Part shown: piece by piece, positions 44,226 to 54,059 of the stretch
Layout: the number at the start of each line of letters is the position of its first letter
Numbering within the stretch: position 1 is the first letter of the stretch
Assembly (NCBI GenBank): GCA_965661945.1
Contig: CBFIFP010000001.1
Location: 434,001 to 498,000, forward strand
Length of the DNA stretch: 64,000 nt
Origin: JAJRPT01 sp965661945
Lineage (GTDB): Bacteria > Bacteroidota > Ignavibacteria > Kapaibacteriales > UBA2268
Direction: 5' to 3'
Notes under the pieces: generated by a model
Databases searched by the model: none
What the model was told of the DNA's origin: nothing
The model's input: the letters and a program-made list of their open reading frames with translations, nothing else
Position numbers and translations under genes: made by a program

Positions 44226-45176
44226 TTATTCTTCTTCATCCTCTTCTTTTTTAATAAGACTTTTTGTGTTTTCTACAAAACTAAATCCGTATTCTAATGC
44301 TTTTTCATTTACTTCAGGTATTGGTTTTTCTTTTGCGAATTTCACTAAATCAGCGTTTGTCAATATAAATTTTAATTCGTTTTTAGGTTCCTCTGAAATT
44401 GAAGATCCATTTAGTTTTTCTAATATTTCGGAAGAGGTCATATCTAAAGCGTTAATTTCAAAAACTCTTAAAATATATATCCTTAAAATATCAGTTAAAT
44501 TTGTAAAGTACGATTTAAATTCTCCATGTTGCCATATTTTTTCTTCTTTAAGTTTTTTTAGTGCTTCTATTGCTAATATGTCTGCAGGAATTTTGGGGTC
44601 GTATATTAATTCTTCTTTCTCGATTTTTCTATTTTTAATATATTTTTTATAAAAATACCATCCTAAGAGTACAAGTATAATTATAATAATTGATATAATT
44701 ATGTAATCTATAATTTCCCAAATTGTAAAAGGTGCGTCTATTAATGGTTTTATGTCTTTAAAACCTTGTGTCGTATCAATTTCTATAGAATTTACATAAA
44801 TGGGTATTGATTTTGTAGAAAATGTTCTAAAGTCAGATAGTTTATTTGTATCGTTGAGATTCTTATAAACAAATTTTAGGGATGGTATCTCATACCTTCC
44901 ACTATCAAATTTAATTAATGATAATTCTTGTTTTAATTTTATTTCTCCATTTATTTTAGTGGTATCTATTTTGGATAATCCTAAAATCTCAAAAGATGCT
45001 AAAGTATCGAGCATATTGGGGAAAATAATATCATATTTGTCAGATGTTAGTATTTCCAAATCAAGCAAAATATTTTCACCAATTGTTACATTATTGCTAT
45101 TGACAGTAGCAATTGCTTTTGGCTCTTTAGAATTTGTGTAAGTTGTTAATAATAGAATTATTAATAATATTTTCAT
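44226..45176 (-). CDS. Bat-cluster membrane protein (BatD-like), 316 aa
   Basis: Signal peptide (MKILLIILLLTTYTNS) then a beta-sandwich region of about 110 residues, one membrane helix at about 160-180 (DYIIISIIIIILVLLGWYFY), then a cytoplasmic helical region ending in acidic residues. The layout, secreted beta domain plus one membrane helix plus a cytoplasmic tail, is that of BatD-like proteins, although this is much shorter than typical BatD. It ends one base before the BatA start, so the two are coupled. It probably works with BatA in an envelope complex. Upstream there is a 139-base gap to the DUF2461 gene. Confidence 0.65.
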   Translation of the reverse strand: MKILLIILLLTTYTNSKEPKAIATVNSNNVTIGENILLDLEILTSDKYDIIFPNMLDTLASFEILGLSKIDTTKINGEIKLKQELSLIKFDSGRYEIPSLKFVYKNLNDTNKLSDFRTFSTKSIPIYVNSIEIDTTQGFKDIKPLIDAPFTIWEIIDYIIISIIIIILVLLGWYFYKKYIKNRKIEKEELIYDPKIPADILAIEALKKLKEEKIWQHGEFKSYFTNLTDILRIYILRVFEINALDMTSSEILEKLNGSSISEEPKNELKFILTNADLVKFAKEKPIPEVNEKALEYGFSFVENTKSLIKKEEDEEE

Positions 45177-45315
45177 ATTTTATTTTTATTCTTTGAAACA
45201 TAGGTTTAAGTTGTTTTAAAAATTAGCTATTAACTAAATCTATTTACCAAAGATGTATCCGAAGCATTTCACAACGCAATTTATAAATGATAATACGAGA
45301 TTAGAATAAAAAAGT

Positions 45316-45984
45316 TTAAAGAAAAGTAACTGCTTTAGTAAGAAAATCTTTCATTGGTTTTGCAGCATAGTAGTATTCTAATAAATGGTCTAATAGTTTA
45401 TCAGATGTTATCATTTTTTTATCAATATTAGCAATGTAGTATAATTGTTTATTAGCTATTAAAGGCTCTGTTGGAACTAAATCTTTAAATTCTTTTGGTA
45501 ATATTTTATTTTTTTCACCTCTCAAAAAACCGTAATATTTTATGAAGTTTTTATCTTGACAGTGTTCTTGAAATTCTTCTAAGTTATTAGCAATGTATGT
45601 TCTAAAACTCAAGACATGATTTTTATCTGCTTCATATATTCCTCCTGCGATAGTTATTCCAAAACTTCCAATTTCAAAATAAAAACCTGGAAAATAATTA
45701 TCTTTTTTTGTTCTTGATGTTATAAATGCACCAAGATTAGATTTATAGGGTGTTTTATTTTTAGAAAAACGTATATCTCTATTAATTCTAAACATTGCAT
45801 CTTTAGCTTGCATGGTAATATTATCATCAAGGGAAATATTGGCAATTAAGTCAGTTGTGAAGTTAATAAATGGTTCTCTGACATAATTAGTATATCTTTT
45901 TCTGTTTACATCGAACCAATCTTTATTATTATTGTTATTTAATTCGTTGAAGAATTTTAAATATTCATTAGTAAAATGCTGCAT
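45316..45984 (-). CDS. DUF2461 (TIGR02453-type) protein
   Basis: A 222-aa conserved protein that I recognise by its opening, FTNEYLKFFNELNNNNNKDWF, then the NRDIRFSKNKTPYKSNLGAF stretch near residue 70 and ENEL-type features later; these are the hallmarks of the DUF2461 family. No catalytic role is established for it, and it is soluble. It follows apaG with no gap: its ATG is directly next to the apaG stop, and the sequence GAGGATTAA inside the apaG end may serve as the ribosome-binding site. Together they form a small operon. The function is unknown. Confidence 0.8.
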   Translation of the reverse strand: MQHFTNEYLKFFNELNNNNNKDWFDVNRKRYTNYVREPFINFTTDLIANISLDDNITMQAKDAMFRINRDIRFSKNKTPYKSNLGAFITSRTKKDNYFPGFYFEIGSFGITIAGGIYEADKNHVLSFRTYIANNLEEFQEHCQDKNFIKYYGFLRGEKNKILPKEFKDLVPTEPLIANKQLYYIANIDKKMITSDKLLDHLLEYYYAAKPMKDFLTKAVTFL

Positions 45985-46386
45985 TTAATCCTCTATTAAT
46001 TTTTTATTTACCAGAAAAAATCTATCTATTATTGCATTAAATACGGTTCCATCTTCTCTAATCATTTCAAAATACCCTTCCATTGTTCCCCATTCAGTAT
46101 CTATGGGGCAGTATGAAGTATATGTAAATGAAGAACCTGGTTTTAATTCTGGAAAATATCCAACAACTCCACCACCTCTTATTTCATCTTTTTCACCTTC
46201 GGCATTAATTATACACCAATATCTATTAAGAAGCTTTGCCCATTTGTCTCCAATGTTTGTAATCTCAATACGGTATGAGAATAGGTTTTTTTTTCCATCT
46301 TTTGTGTTTTCTTCTTGAACAAACTCTGGTTCTACCCAAATCTTTATACCTTCGGTAATTGTAATGGAACTTGAATTATTTGGCAT
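45985..46386 (-). CDS. apaG: ApaG protein
   Basis: A 133-aa protein of the ApaG family (DUF525), a fibronectin type III-like beta sandwich. Typical segments are ITEGIKIWVEPEFV, then FSYRIEITNIGDKWAKLLNR and the Gly-rich GGGVVGYFPELKPG. ApaG has been linked to Co2+/Mg2+ efflux in Salmonella, but its molecular role is still unclear. The length agrees with the family. It is the first gene of the pair with DUF2461, and is divergent from the coiled-coil gene at 46428 (41 bases apart). Confidence 0.9.
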   Translation of the reverse strand: MPNNSSSITITEGIKIWVEPEFVQEENTKDGKKNLFSYRIEITNIGDKWAKLLNRYWCIINAEGEKDEIRGGGVVGYFPELKPGSSFTYTSYCPIDTEWGTMEGYFEMIREDGTVFNAIIDRFFLVNKKLIED

Positions 46387-46427
46387 ATATTTTGATATTA
46401 TTATTTAAAAAAGCAGCATAATTAAAA

Positions 46428-47525
46428 ATGAAAAAATACTATACAAAAATCCTATTAACGTTTATCTCGTTAATTACTTTTAATTTTAATTTATTTTCTC
46501 AATCTGATATTTCTCAAACTAATATTGATTTAAGAGAAAATATTAAGCAATTGTCTGATTCTCTTTTAATCTTAGATATTAGGACTAAAAATCTTACCTC
46601 CAAAATTAATAAATTATCTATTGATAATAAAACTGATTATTCGAGAAATAGAAATAGAATTGAAAATTTGAATAAACAAATTCTTGAAAACTTAGAGAAT
46701 ATAAATAATTTGAGTGAAGATGTTTCCAAAAATAAAAGAGAAATTGGAGATTTAAGAGTTTTAATTTATGAGGTTGAGGTTGATTATAAAAAATTGGTTC
46801 ATCAATTAAATCAAATAGAAATTGATATTGTTAAAACCAATGAAGAATTAGAGATAATTAAACAAAATCAAACTGCTATTTATGAAGAAATTGAAATAAT
46901 ACATGATAAACAACGCAATTTAGGTTCAAGATTAAATCAAATTCCTGAGCTTTATTTTTGTTTGGATTGCAAGCCAAAATTTTCAGCTGGACTTGGTGGT
47001 AGTTATTTCCCTACTAATATATTGGATATTCCTAGTTCGTTTGCTTGGAGTTTGGAATTTAGATATCTTTTAAAAAATAGATTGAATATAATTTCACAAG
47101 TTAATTTTCCTAAGGTTTTATTGCGTTCAGATCCTCCCTTAAATGGTAATAGTTATATGATAGATAAATGGAATATATTTATTTATTCTGTTGGAATTAA
47201 TTATAATTTTATGGAGATAAGTAATAAATTTAGAATTTCAGGTGGCTCATCAATATTCTATGCCAATGGTAAGTTAGATAATTTTTATAATCAAACAAGT
47301 TATAATACTAAAGAAGAGATTACCCAAAGCAATTATGGATTACTTTTAGATTTAGAATTTGCTTACAGCGATTATAAAAACAAAAATCCTTTGGAGTTAT
47401 ACCTATCTTTTAACTCATATATTGCAAATAGTAATATAATACTATCCAATTCGGTTAATCGACAATCTGATTTAGGGTTGTTTTTACCGTCTCTTAAAAC
47501 TGGAATTAGATTTAATTTTTATTAA
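46428..47525 (+). CDS. Coiled-coil envelope protein with C-terminal barrel-like part
   Basis: A 365-aa protein with a signal peptide (ends at about residue 25, NLFSQ). Residues about 28-165 form a long coiled coil with heptads of Leu and Ile (for example RIENLNKQILENLENINN). The remaining 200 residues are beta-rich, with alternating aromatic strands and a final Phe-Asn-Phe-Tyr, like an outer-membrane barrel domain. The family is not recognised. A Cys pair (LDCKP) precedes the barrel. It is divergent from apaG and is followed by a 136-base gap. A structural role in the outer membrane is inferred from layout only. Confidence 0.65.
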   Translation: MKKYYTKILLTFISLITFNFNLFSQSDISQTNIDLRENIKQLSDSLLILDIRTKNLTSKINKLSIDNKTDYSRNRNRIENLNKQILENLENINNLSEDVSKNKREIGDLRVLIYEVEVDYKKLVHQLNQIEIDIVKTNEELEIIKQNQTAIYEEIEIIHDKQRNLGSRLNQIPELYFCLDCKPKFSAGLGGSYFPTNILDIPSSFAWSLEFRYLLKNRLNIISQVNFPKVLLRSDPPLNGNSYMIDKWNIFIYSVGINYNFMEISNKFRISGGSSIFYANGKLDNFYNQTSYNTKEEITQSNYGLLLDLEFAYSDYKNKNPLELYLSFNSYIANSNIILSNSVNRQSDLGLFLPSLKTGIRFNFY

Positions 47526-47661
47526 ATTTATTTTTACAGATAATTTATAATAATTTTTATTTATTTTTAAATATTTACTAACTTTTTTTGTCTTATTTGA
47601 AACATTATTTTCATTTAAGTGTCTTTATAGCGTATAAGTTTTACAAAAAGTATAAAAATCT

Positions 47662-50463
47662 ATGAAAACACTAATATTATTGATAATATTTTCCTTTCCA
47701 ATTATATCACAAGAATATGAATTAAAGAAAGTTAGAATAAAGTTTAATGAAGGTTCTGAGATTCTTTTAAATATTAAGAATGATAAGCAAGATAAAATTT
47801 TAAAAGAGTTTCTTGGTGAATATAAAGCTCAATCTTATCTTTCAGAAGAGTTACTCGATGCTTATCATAAAGCTATACAGAAAAAAAATAATGGTTTATT
47901 GCTACGTAAAAATTCTAATTTATTGAATATTTATGAGATTGAGTATTCTAAACAAATTGATCCTATTATTTTGTCACGAAAAATATCAGGTATCAAGGAA
48001 ATTGAATATGCTGAGCCAGTTTACAAAAGAGAGCTTTGTTTTACTCCAAATGACCCAATGGTAAGCGAACAGTACATGCACTCTTTAGTTAAAACATTTG
48101 AAGCATGGGAGATATTAGATACTACTAAAACTATTGTAATTGCAATTGTAGATACTGGAATAGAGTTCGAGCATGAGGACTTAAAAAGTAATATCTGGTT
48201 TAATAGTGGGGAAGTTGGTTTAGATTCTCAAAATAGACCAAAGGAAAGTAATGGAGTTGATGATGATGGAAACGGGTTTATAGATGATTGGAGAGGATGG
48301 GATTTTGCTCTTAATGATAACAACCCATCACCAGGAAACAAACATGGTACACACGTTGCAGGTATTTCTGCTGCTCGTTCCAATAACAATCTAGGAGTAT
48401 CGGGTATATCTTATAATGCAAAATTAGCGGCAATCAAAGTTGGGGCTGATAGTAGGTCTTCAACTTCCGTGATTAATGCTTACCAAGGGCTTTTGTATGC
48501 TGGAACTATTGGCGCTGATATAGTGAACTGTTCTTGGGGTGGCGGCGGTGGTTCTTTTGCCGAAAGAAGTATTGTTAATGCTGTGGTTGAATTGGGTGCT
48601 GTAATTATTGCTGCTGCTGGAAATAATGGGTCTCTTCAAGCATTTTATCCTGCCAGTTATGATGGCGTTATGTCAGTAGCATCTACTACTAATGCCGATA
48701 GACAATCCAATTTTTCAAATTATCATCCTAAAATTGGTGTATCTGCTCCTGGTTCTTCTATTTTATCCACTGAATTAGATAACACTTATGGGAATTCTAA
48801 TGGAACGTCAATGGCTTCACCGGTTGTTTCAGGTGTGGCTGCTATGGTAAGAGCTAATTTTCCTAATTATACAAATTTACAAATAATGGAGCATATTAAG
48901 GCAACTACTGATGATATTGAAAATAGATTAACTACATCAAGAAGAGGTAATTTCGGAACTGGAAGAGTAAACGCTTTTAATGCACTTTCTGAAATAAATC
49001 CGTTATTAGTAAGAGTTGAGTCATATTCTATAATTGATGAAGATGAGAATAATATTTTTGAACCAAATGATGTACTAACTATTACTGTTAACCTAACTAA
49101 TCAACTTAATGATGTAAATAACTTGATTTATGAGGCAAATACTACTGATAAAGATGGTAAAACTCAAATTGCAGCACAAGGTGATATCCCCTATTTCCAA
49201 GCTGGTACTAATCAAACTATTAAATTTAATTATCAATTGCCTGATGAGCTTGCATTTGACGATACTTATCAGATTCCTTTAAGATTATATAACCAAAATT
49301 ATGAAAATAATGAATTTATAAGTTTTATTGTTAATCAATCGTATAGAAATTCGGTGAAACCAAAAATTAGTTTTACTATGAATTCAAGCGGTAACTTTGC
49401 TTTTAATGATTATCCAAATAACGAACAAGGAATTGGAATTTCGTTTGAAGATCAAAGTTCTGTTTTGTTTGAAGGTGGTATATTAGTTGCAAATAGTGAA
49501 AATCAACTTGCTAATTCTGTAAGGTCTGACCAGCAAGCTGTGCAAGATTCTGATTTTAGAATAAAAAAAATAATATCTGAAACTGAGTTAGAAAACGGAA
49601 AAAGATTTGATGCTACATTTATTGACGAGGGCATTCTTCAAAATTTGGGGGTTGAAATTCAAAAATCTTCATATTACTTTCAAGAGAATTTATTAGAAAA
49701 AGCTATTATAGTTAATCATAAGGTTATAAATATTTCTGGAGCTGACTTTGACTCTTTGTTCTTAGCTTATTATTATGACTGGGATATAGGTGAATCTGGT
49801 AGAAATGATAGAGCATTTTGGGATGAGAATAATAATATGATGGTGCAAATTAATGAAGCAGACCAAAATAAGCCCAAAGTTGGTATGGCTATAATTAGTG
49901 AACATTTTTCAAGGGGGTTTGCCATAGATAATGATGGAACTTCTTCTAATAATCCAGGGGTTTATGATGGGTTTACTAAGAAAGAAAAATGGGATATGAT
50001 GTCTGGCAATCTTACAAGAACAAACTCAAGACAAACTGATGCTTCATCATTAATTTCTGCTGGTCCTATTGCTTTAAGCAATAATGATACAAGTGAGATA
50101 ACAATGGTTATTATGTTATCGGATGATGCAAGTGAGTTTCCGAGTATCATTGAAGAAGCTAAAAAGAAATTTGAAGAAATCAAGGTTTTATCCGTTGTTT
50201 CGGAAGAAGTTTTGTTTAATGTTTTTCCTAATCCAGTTTATTCTGAAAATATTAATTTTGAGTTATTTTTAGAGGAATCAACTCAGTTAGATGTTTCAGT
50301 TTATGATTTGAATGGGAATCAACTATCATCAAAAATTATGATTGGAAACTATGGATATTTTTATGGAGTGCAAAATACAAGAAATTTAACAGCTGGTACA
50401 TATATTTTAAATATTAAAAATGGTGAAAGAGAATTGAATAGAAAATTTATAATTTCTAAATAA
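47662..50463 (+). CDS. Secreted subtilisin-like serine protease with T9SS sorting tail
   Basis: A 933-aa S8 protease exported by Sec and then by the type IX secretion system. Signal peptide MKTLILLIIFSFPIISQ, then a propeptide to about residue 125. The catalytic triad is Asp164 (IVDTGIE), His228 (HGTHVAG) and Ser383 (GTSMASP); all motifs are intact. After the protease come beta-sandwich domains (about 450-850) and a C-terminal sorting domain of about 80 residues with VFPNPV near its start and LTAGTYILNI near the end, the type A pattern. It should cleave proteins at the cell surface or outside. The gene is alone with no close neighbour on its strand. Confidence 0.92.
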   Translation: MKTLILLIIFSFPIISQEYELKKVRIKFNEGSEILLNIKNDKQDKILKEFLGEYKAQSYLSEELLDAYHKAIQKKNNGLLLRKNSNLLNIYEIEYSKQIDPIILSRKISGIKEIEYAEPVYKRELCFTPNDPMVSEQYMHSLVKTFEAWEILDTTKTIVIAIVDTGIEFEHEDLKSNIWFNSGEVGLDSQNRPKESNGVDDDGNGFIDDWRGWDFALNDNNPSPGNKHGTHVAGISAARSNNNLGVSGISYNAKLAAIKVGADSRSSTSVINAYQGLLYAGTIGADIVNCSWGGGGGSFAERSIVNAVVELGAVIIAAAGNNGSLQAFYPASYDGVMSVASTTNADRQSNFSNYHPKIGVSAPGSSILSTELDNTYGNSNGTSMASPVVSGVAAMVRANFPNYTNLQIMEHIKATTDDIENRLTTSRRGNFGTGRVNAFNALSEINPLLVRVESYSIIDEDENNIFEPNDVLTITVNLTNQLNDVNNLIYEANTTDKDGKTQIAAQGDIPYFQAGTNQTIKFNYQLPDELAFDDTYQIPLRLYNQNYENNEFISFIVNQSYRNSVKPKISFTMNSSGNFAFNDYPNNEQGIGISFEDQSSVLFEGGILVANSENQLANSVRSDQQAVQDSDFRIKKIISETELENGKRFDATFIDEGILQNLGVEIQKSSYYFQENLLEKAIIVNHKVINISGADFDSLFLAYYYDWDIGESGRNDRAFWDENNNMMVQINEADQNKPKVGMAIISEHFSRGFAIDNDGTSSNNPGVYDGFTKKEKWDMMSGNLTRTNSRQTDASSLISAGPIALSNNDTSEITMVIMLSDDASEFPSIIEEAKKKFEEIKVLSVVSEEVLFNVFPNPVYSENINFELFLEESTQLDVSVYDLNGNQLSSKIMIGNYGYFYGVQNTRNLTAGTYILNIKNGERELNRKFIISK

Positions 50464-50595
50464 AACATAAAAATATTTAAATAAATCAAGTTAGCTATTT
50501 AGTTTTAATAATATTTTTTTACATTTTACAATATAAATAGAATTGGATAGTCTATGTATTATGTTAGTTATTTTTATTAATGTTTGGGCAAACAT

Positions 50596-50832
50596 ATGGA
50601 AATCAATTCAGTTAAATATGATGATAGACAGATTGAGAATCAACAAAGAATGATTCAAGAAACTCCCACTGCTCCACAAAGAGTACAAACAGAAATTCAA
50701 AGAGAGCAGATTAAAGGATCTTCTTCACTTCAAAAAGAGCTTTTAGGTATAATTAACGCCTCTCAAGAAGAAAAAGCTCAACGTACTGCTAAAGAACAAA
50801 TTGCAAAAGGATTTTTAGATGTTAAAATCTAA
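50596..50832 (+). CDS. Small hypothetical protein, 78 aa
   Basis: A short, polar protein rich in Gln, Glu, Lys and Ser with no signal peptide or cysteine, beginning MEINSVKYDDRQIENQQRM and ending in AKEQIAKGFLDVKI. It is not recognised; its Gln-rich, probably disordered N-terminus and helical C-terminus would suit a small regulatory or binding protein. I took the ATG at 50596; an in-frame TTG at 50584 would add four residues. The presence of a strong terminator whose left arm is the last coding sequence (50805-50844) supports a real gene. Confidence 0.55.
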   Translation: MEINSVKYDDRQIENQQRMIQETPTAPQRVQTEIQREQIKGSSSLQKELLGIINASQEEKAQRTAKEQIAKGFLDVKI

Positions 50833-50844
50833 AATCCTTTTTTT
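50805..50844 (+). terminator. Terminator overlapping the end of the small gene
   Basis: AAAAGGATTTTTAGAT (50805-50820) pairs, with one bulged T, with ATCTAAAATCCTTTT (50827-50841), and the run of T continues to 50844. The left arm is in the last codons of the small gene, so protein and terminator share the same bases. Confidence 0.8.
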
Positions 50845-50893
50845 ATAATTAAATTTCAGAAAAAAGAGTTTTAATACTTAAATTATATTTATT

Positions 50894-53443
50894 ATGGAAA
50901 TTTTAACGGAAGTATTTAATTATTCACCTGTGGGAATATTTGTTTCCACTTTAGATGGACTTTATGTTGATTTAAATAAAAAAGTTATAGACTTAACGGG
51001 ATATTCAAAAGATGAACTTTTGAATATGAGTGTAAGGGATCTGATTCATCCTGATGATAAAGATTTTGCTAATAGTAAAATTGAAAAAGTAATAAAAGAT
51101 GGTTACTCTAATTTTGATGTAAGGTATATTAAGAAAGATAAAAATTAGGGTTGGTGGAATATAAATGCTGTTATTTCTAATAATTTTTTAATTGGATATA
51201 TAAATGATATTACAAATGATAGAGAATATATTTCAAATATTATTAATAATTCAGAACTTTACAAAAGTTTGATAAATAATTCCTTTGACGGATTTTGGGT
51301 TGTAGATTTAAATGGAATAATTAGAGAAATTAATAATACCTATAGTTAAAAAATTGGTTACAGTAAAGATGAGTTAATTGGAAAAAGTATTTCTATTGTA
51401 GAAGCCTTAGAAAATGAAACAGAAACAATTGAAAAAATAAATAAAATTAAAGATTTAAAATATATCCATTTTCAAACCAAGCATATAGCAAAAGATAAAA
51501 CTTTACATTATGTTGAGGTAAAAGTTCAATATGATGAACTAAATAGATTATTTTATGTATTTATAAAAGATATTACTGATGAAATATTGATATTAAATGA
51601 ATTAAAATCTTTACAAAAGTTAGTAACATTAACATTAGAAAATGCCGTAGCTGGCTTTTGGTTTTAAGACACCAAAGAAAAAAAAATTACATTGGGATAA
51701 AGGTTTATTTAAAATGTTTGAGATTGATGAAAATATACCAATGAATAATAAAAAGTTTTTAAGTTTTGTTCACCCTGCTGATAAGCAAAGGGTAGAGAAT
51801 AAAATAAATAAAACAAAAGATGATGGAACTGAATATTCAGATATTTATAGAATTATTACCAATAAAGGAAATACAAAATACATTTTTTCAACTGCTTTTC
51901 TTTTAAGGGATGATGAAGGAAATATAATAAAATATTCAGGGCTTAATTTTGATAGAACTGAAGAATATAAGCATGAATTAGATTTAAAAGAGTTAAATCA
52001 GAGATTCCAAATTGCAGTTGAATCTGGAAATATTGGTATCTGGGACTTTGATTTTAAAAATAACATATTGGTATGGAATGAGCCAATGTATGATATTTAT
52101 GAATTAGATAAAAATGAATTTGCAAATAATATTAAAGAATGGGAAAAAACAGTCCACCCAGAAGATTTAGCAGATACAAATCAACATCTTTATAATGCAA
52201 TTCGTTTTGATAAATTGTATAACACAACTTTTAGAATAATCACAAAATCAGATAAAATAAAATATATTGATGCTTACGGAAAGATTATCAAAGATAGTGA
52301 AGGTAATCAACTAAAAATTTCTGGAGTTAATATTGATATAACTGAACAGATTGAAAAACAATTAGAACTAAAGAAAGCAAAAGAAATTGCTGAGGAAAAT
52401 GATAAACTTAAAACAGCATTTTTACATAATATATCTCACGAGATAAGAACTCCACTAAATGGTATTGTTGGGTTTACTCATCTTTTAACTAAAGATGATA
52501 TTACATTTGAGGAGAAAAAAGAATTTGAGAAAATGATTAAAAGTTCATCTGATAGATTAATTCAAGTAATTGAAGATATAATTGATTTATCTATGATTGA
52601 AACAAGTCAAATAGAAATTAATAAACAACTATTTGATTTAAATGGCGTTATAGATGATGTTTATATGCTTTATAAAGATAGAATGACAGAAAAGGGTCTG
52701 GGTTTCAAATATAATTATGATGCTAGTAAATCAATTCAGATGTTTACGGACTCAAAGTATTTAATAAAAATTCTTGCTCATCTTTTACATAACTCCTTAA
52801 AATTTACAAATAAAGGTGAAGTTGAAATATCTTATAAAATTATTAACAGAAAAGTTCAGTTCAAAATTAGTGATACTGGTATTGGAATTAGCGATGATTT
52901 AAAAGAAAAATATATGATAGATTCGTTCAAGGTGATTATGAAGTAAATAGAAATTATGAAGGAGCTGGATTAGGTCTTACTCTTTGCAAAGAGTTAATTG
53001 AAAAATTAGGTGGGAAAATCTGGTTTGAATCAAGTGTAAACCTTGGAAGTACTTTTTATTTTGAACTGCCAATAAAAGAAAATACAGAAAATTATATACT
53101 TATAGCAGAGGATAATGACACAAGTTATATATTTTTAAATATTTTATTAAAGAAAAATGGTTATAAAGCAATAAGAGCTTTAAATGGAAAAGAAGCTGTA
53201 GAAATATGCGAATCCCATAGAATATCTTTGGTATTGATGGATATGAAAATGCCTTTGATGAGTGGGTATGAAGCAACTGAAATTATTAGAAAAAGATTTA
53301 AAGATTTACCGATAATAGCTGTTACTGCTGATAGTGTTGAACCATTAATAGAAAAAGCATTTAAAGTTGGTTGTAATTCCCATTTATCTAAACCTATCGA
53401 ACCAAGTAATTTATTAAATGAAATTAAGAAGTATATGGAATAA
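50894..53443 (+). pseudogene. Broken multi-PAS hybrid histidine kinase
   Basis: One ancestral gene, now with three in-frame stops and two frameshifts. PAS domains run from residue 1 (VFNYSPVGIFVSTLDG). Stops: TAG at 51146-51148, TAA near 51347 (NTYS*KIGYSKDEL) and TAA near 51665 (GFWF*DTKEKK). A 9-A run near 51677-51685 is one A too long: with 8 the frame reads LHWDKGLFKMFEIDE. The frame is then open from 51714 through two more PAS domains and the H box SHEIRTPLNG, to another shift near 52910-52916 (one base missing before DRFVQGDYE), then G box remnants, and a receiver domain with VLMDMKMP to 53443. It would have been a cytosolic PAS-sensing kinase. Stops of different kinds argue for decay rather than one sequencing error. 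Confidence 0.85.
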
Positions 53444-53446
53444 AAA

Positions 53447-53466
53447 AAAGAGCCAAATGGCTCTTT
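53447..53466. terminator. Bidirectional terminator between the kinase pseudogene and greA
   Basis: AAAGAGCC (53447-53454) with GGCTCTTT (53459-53466), loop AAAT. The hairpin has an A-rich left and T-rich right side and sits between convergent genes, so it can serve both. Confidence 0.85.
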
Positions 53467-53940
53467 CTATTTTGTAATTTCCAAAATCTCAAATTTTTGT
53501 ATTCCTGCAGGAAGATGTACTTCCGCAATATCTCCAACCATTTTGCCTAGAAGAGCCTTACCAATTGGCGACTCAATAGAAATTTTATTTTCCATAAAAT
53601 CAGCTTCAGCATCAGAGACCATAAAGTAATCTAAAATTTTATTCATTTTCATATTTTTAACTTTAACCTTAGAGAGGATAAACACTTTTCCATCTGGGAA
53701 CTCATTTGTATCAATTACTTGACTGTTAGCTAAAGTTTTAGATATTTTGTTTATTTTCAATTCTAATAGACCTTGTTCATCTTTTGCAGCGTCATAATCT
53801 GCGTTTTCGGATAAATCACCATGAGAGCGAGCTTCAGCAATTTTTTTTGCTACTTCGCCTCTCCCCTTTGTTGTTAATACATTTAACTCATCTTCTAACT
53901 GTTTTCTTTTTTCTTTTGTTAGATAAATTACTTGCGACAT
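53467..53940 (-). CDS. greA: Transcription elongation factor GreA
   Basis: A 157-aa protein of normal GreA length. It rescues stalled RNA polymerase by stimulating transcript cleavage through the secondary channel. The N-terminal coiled coil has the catalytic acidic tip region SHGDLSENADYDAAKDEQGL near residues 39-58, and the C-terminal FKBP-like domain runs to EILEITK with ESPIGKALLGK near its middle. The ATG is preceded by AAGGAG. It is alone, with its terminator shared with the pseudogene opposite. No unusual feature is seen. Confidence 0.95.
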   Translation of the reverse strand: MSQVIYLTKEKRKQLEDELNVLTTKGRGEVAKKIAEARSHGDLSENADYDAAKDEQGLLELKINKISKTLANSQVIDTNEFPDGKVFILSKVKVKNMKMNKILDYFMVSDAEADFMENKISIESPIGKALLGKMVGDIAEVHLPAGIQKFEILEITK

Positions 53941-53980
53941 TTCAACTCCTTATTTCAATATTTCAGTAAAAGTAACAAAA

Positions 53981-54017
53981 AAACAAGCTATAAATTTTTT
54001 GTATTCATAGCTTGTTT
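53981..54017 (-). terminator. Terminator of the ribBA-like gene
   Basis: On the minus strand AAACAAGCTAT (54017-54007) pairs with ATAGCTTGTTT (53991-53981), an 11-bp perfect stem, followed by TTTTGTTAC. It lies 43 bases beyond the ribBA stop. Confidence 0.8.
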
Positions 54018-54059
54018 ACGATATATAAACGTTTTTAAAAAATAATTATTGCAATTCAA

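Noticed and set aside
50894..53443. Stop-codon recoding as an explanation for the interrupted kinase frame
   Set aside because: Both TAG and TAA occur, two frameshifts are also present, and all other genes in the window use normal stops. Decay is simpler.
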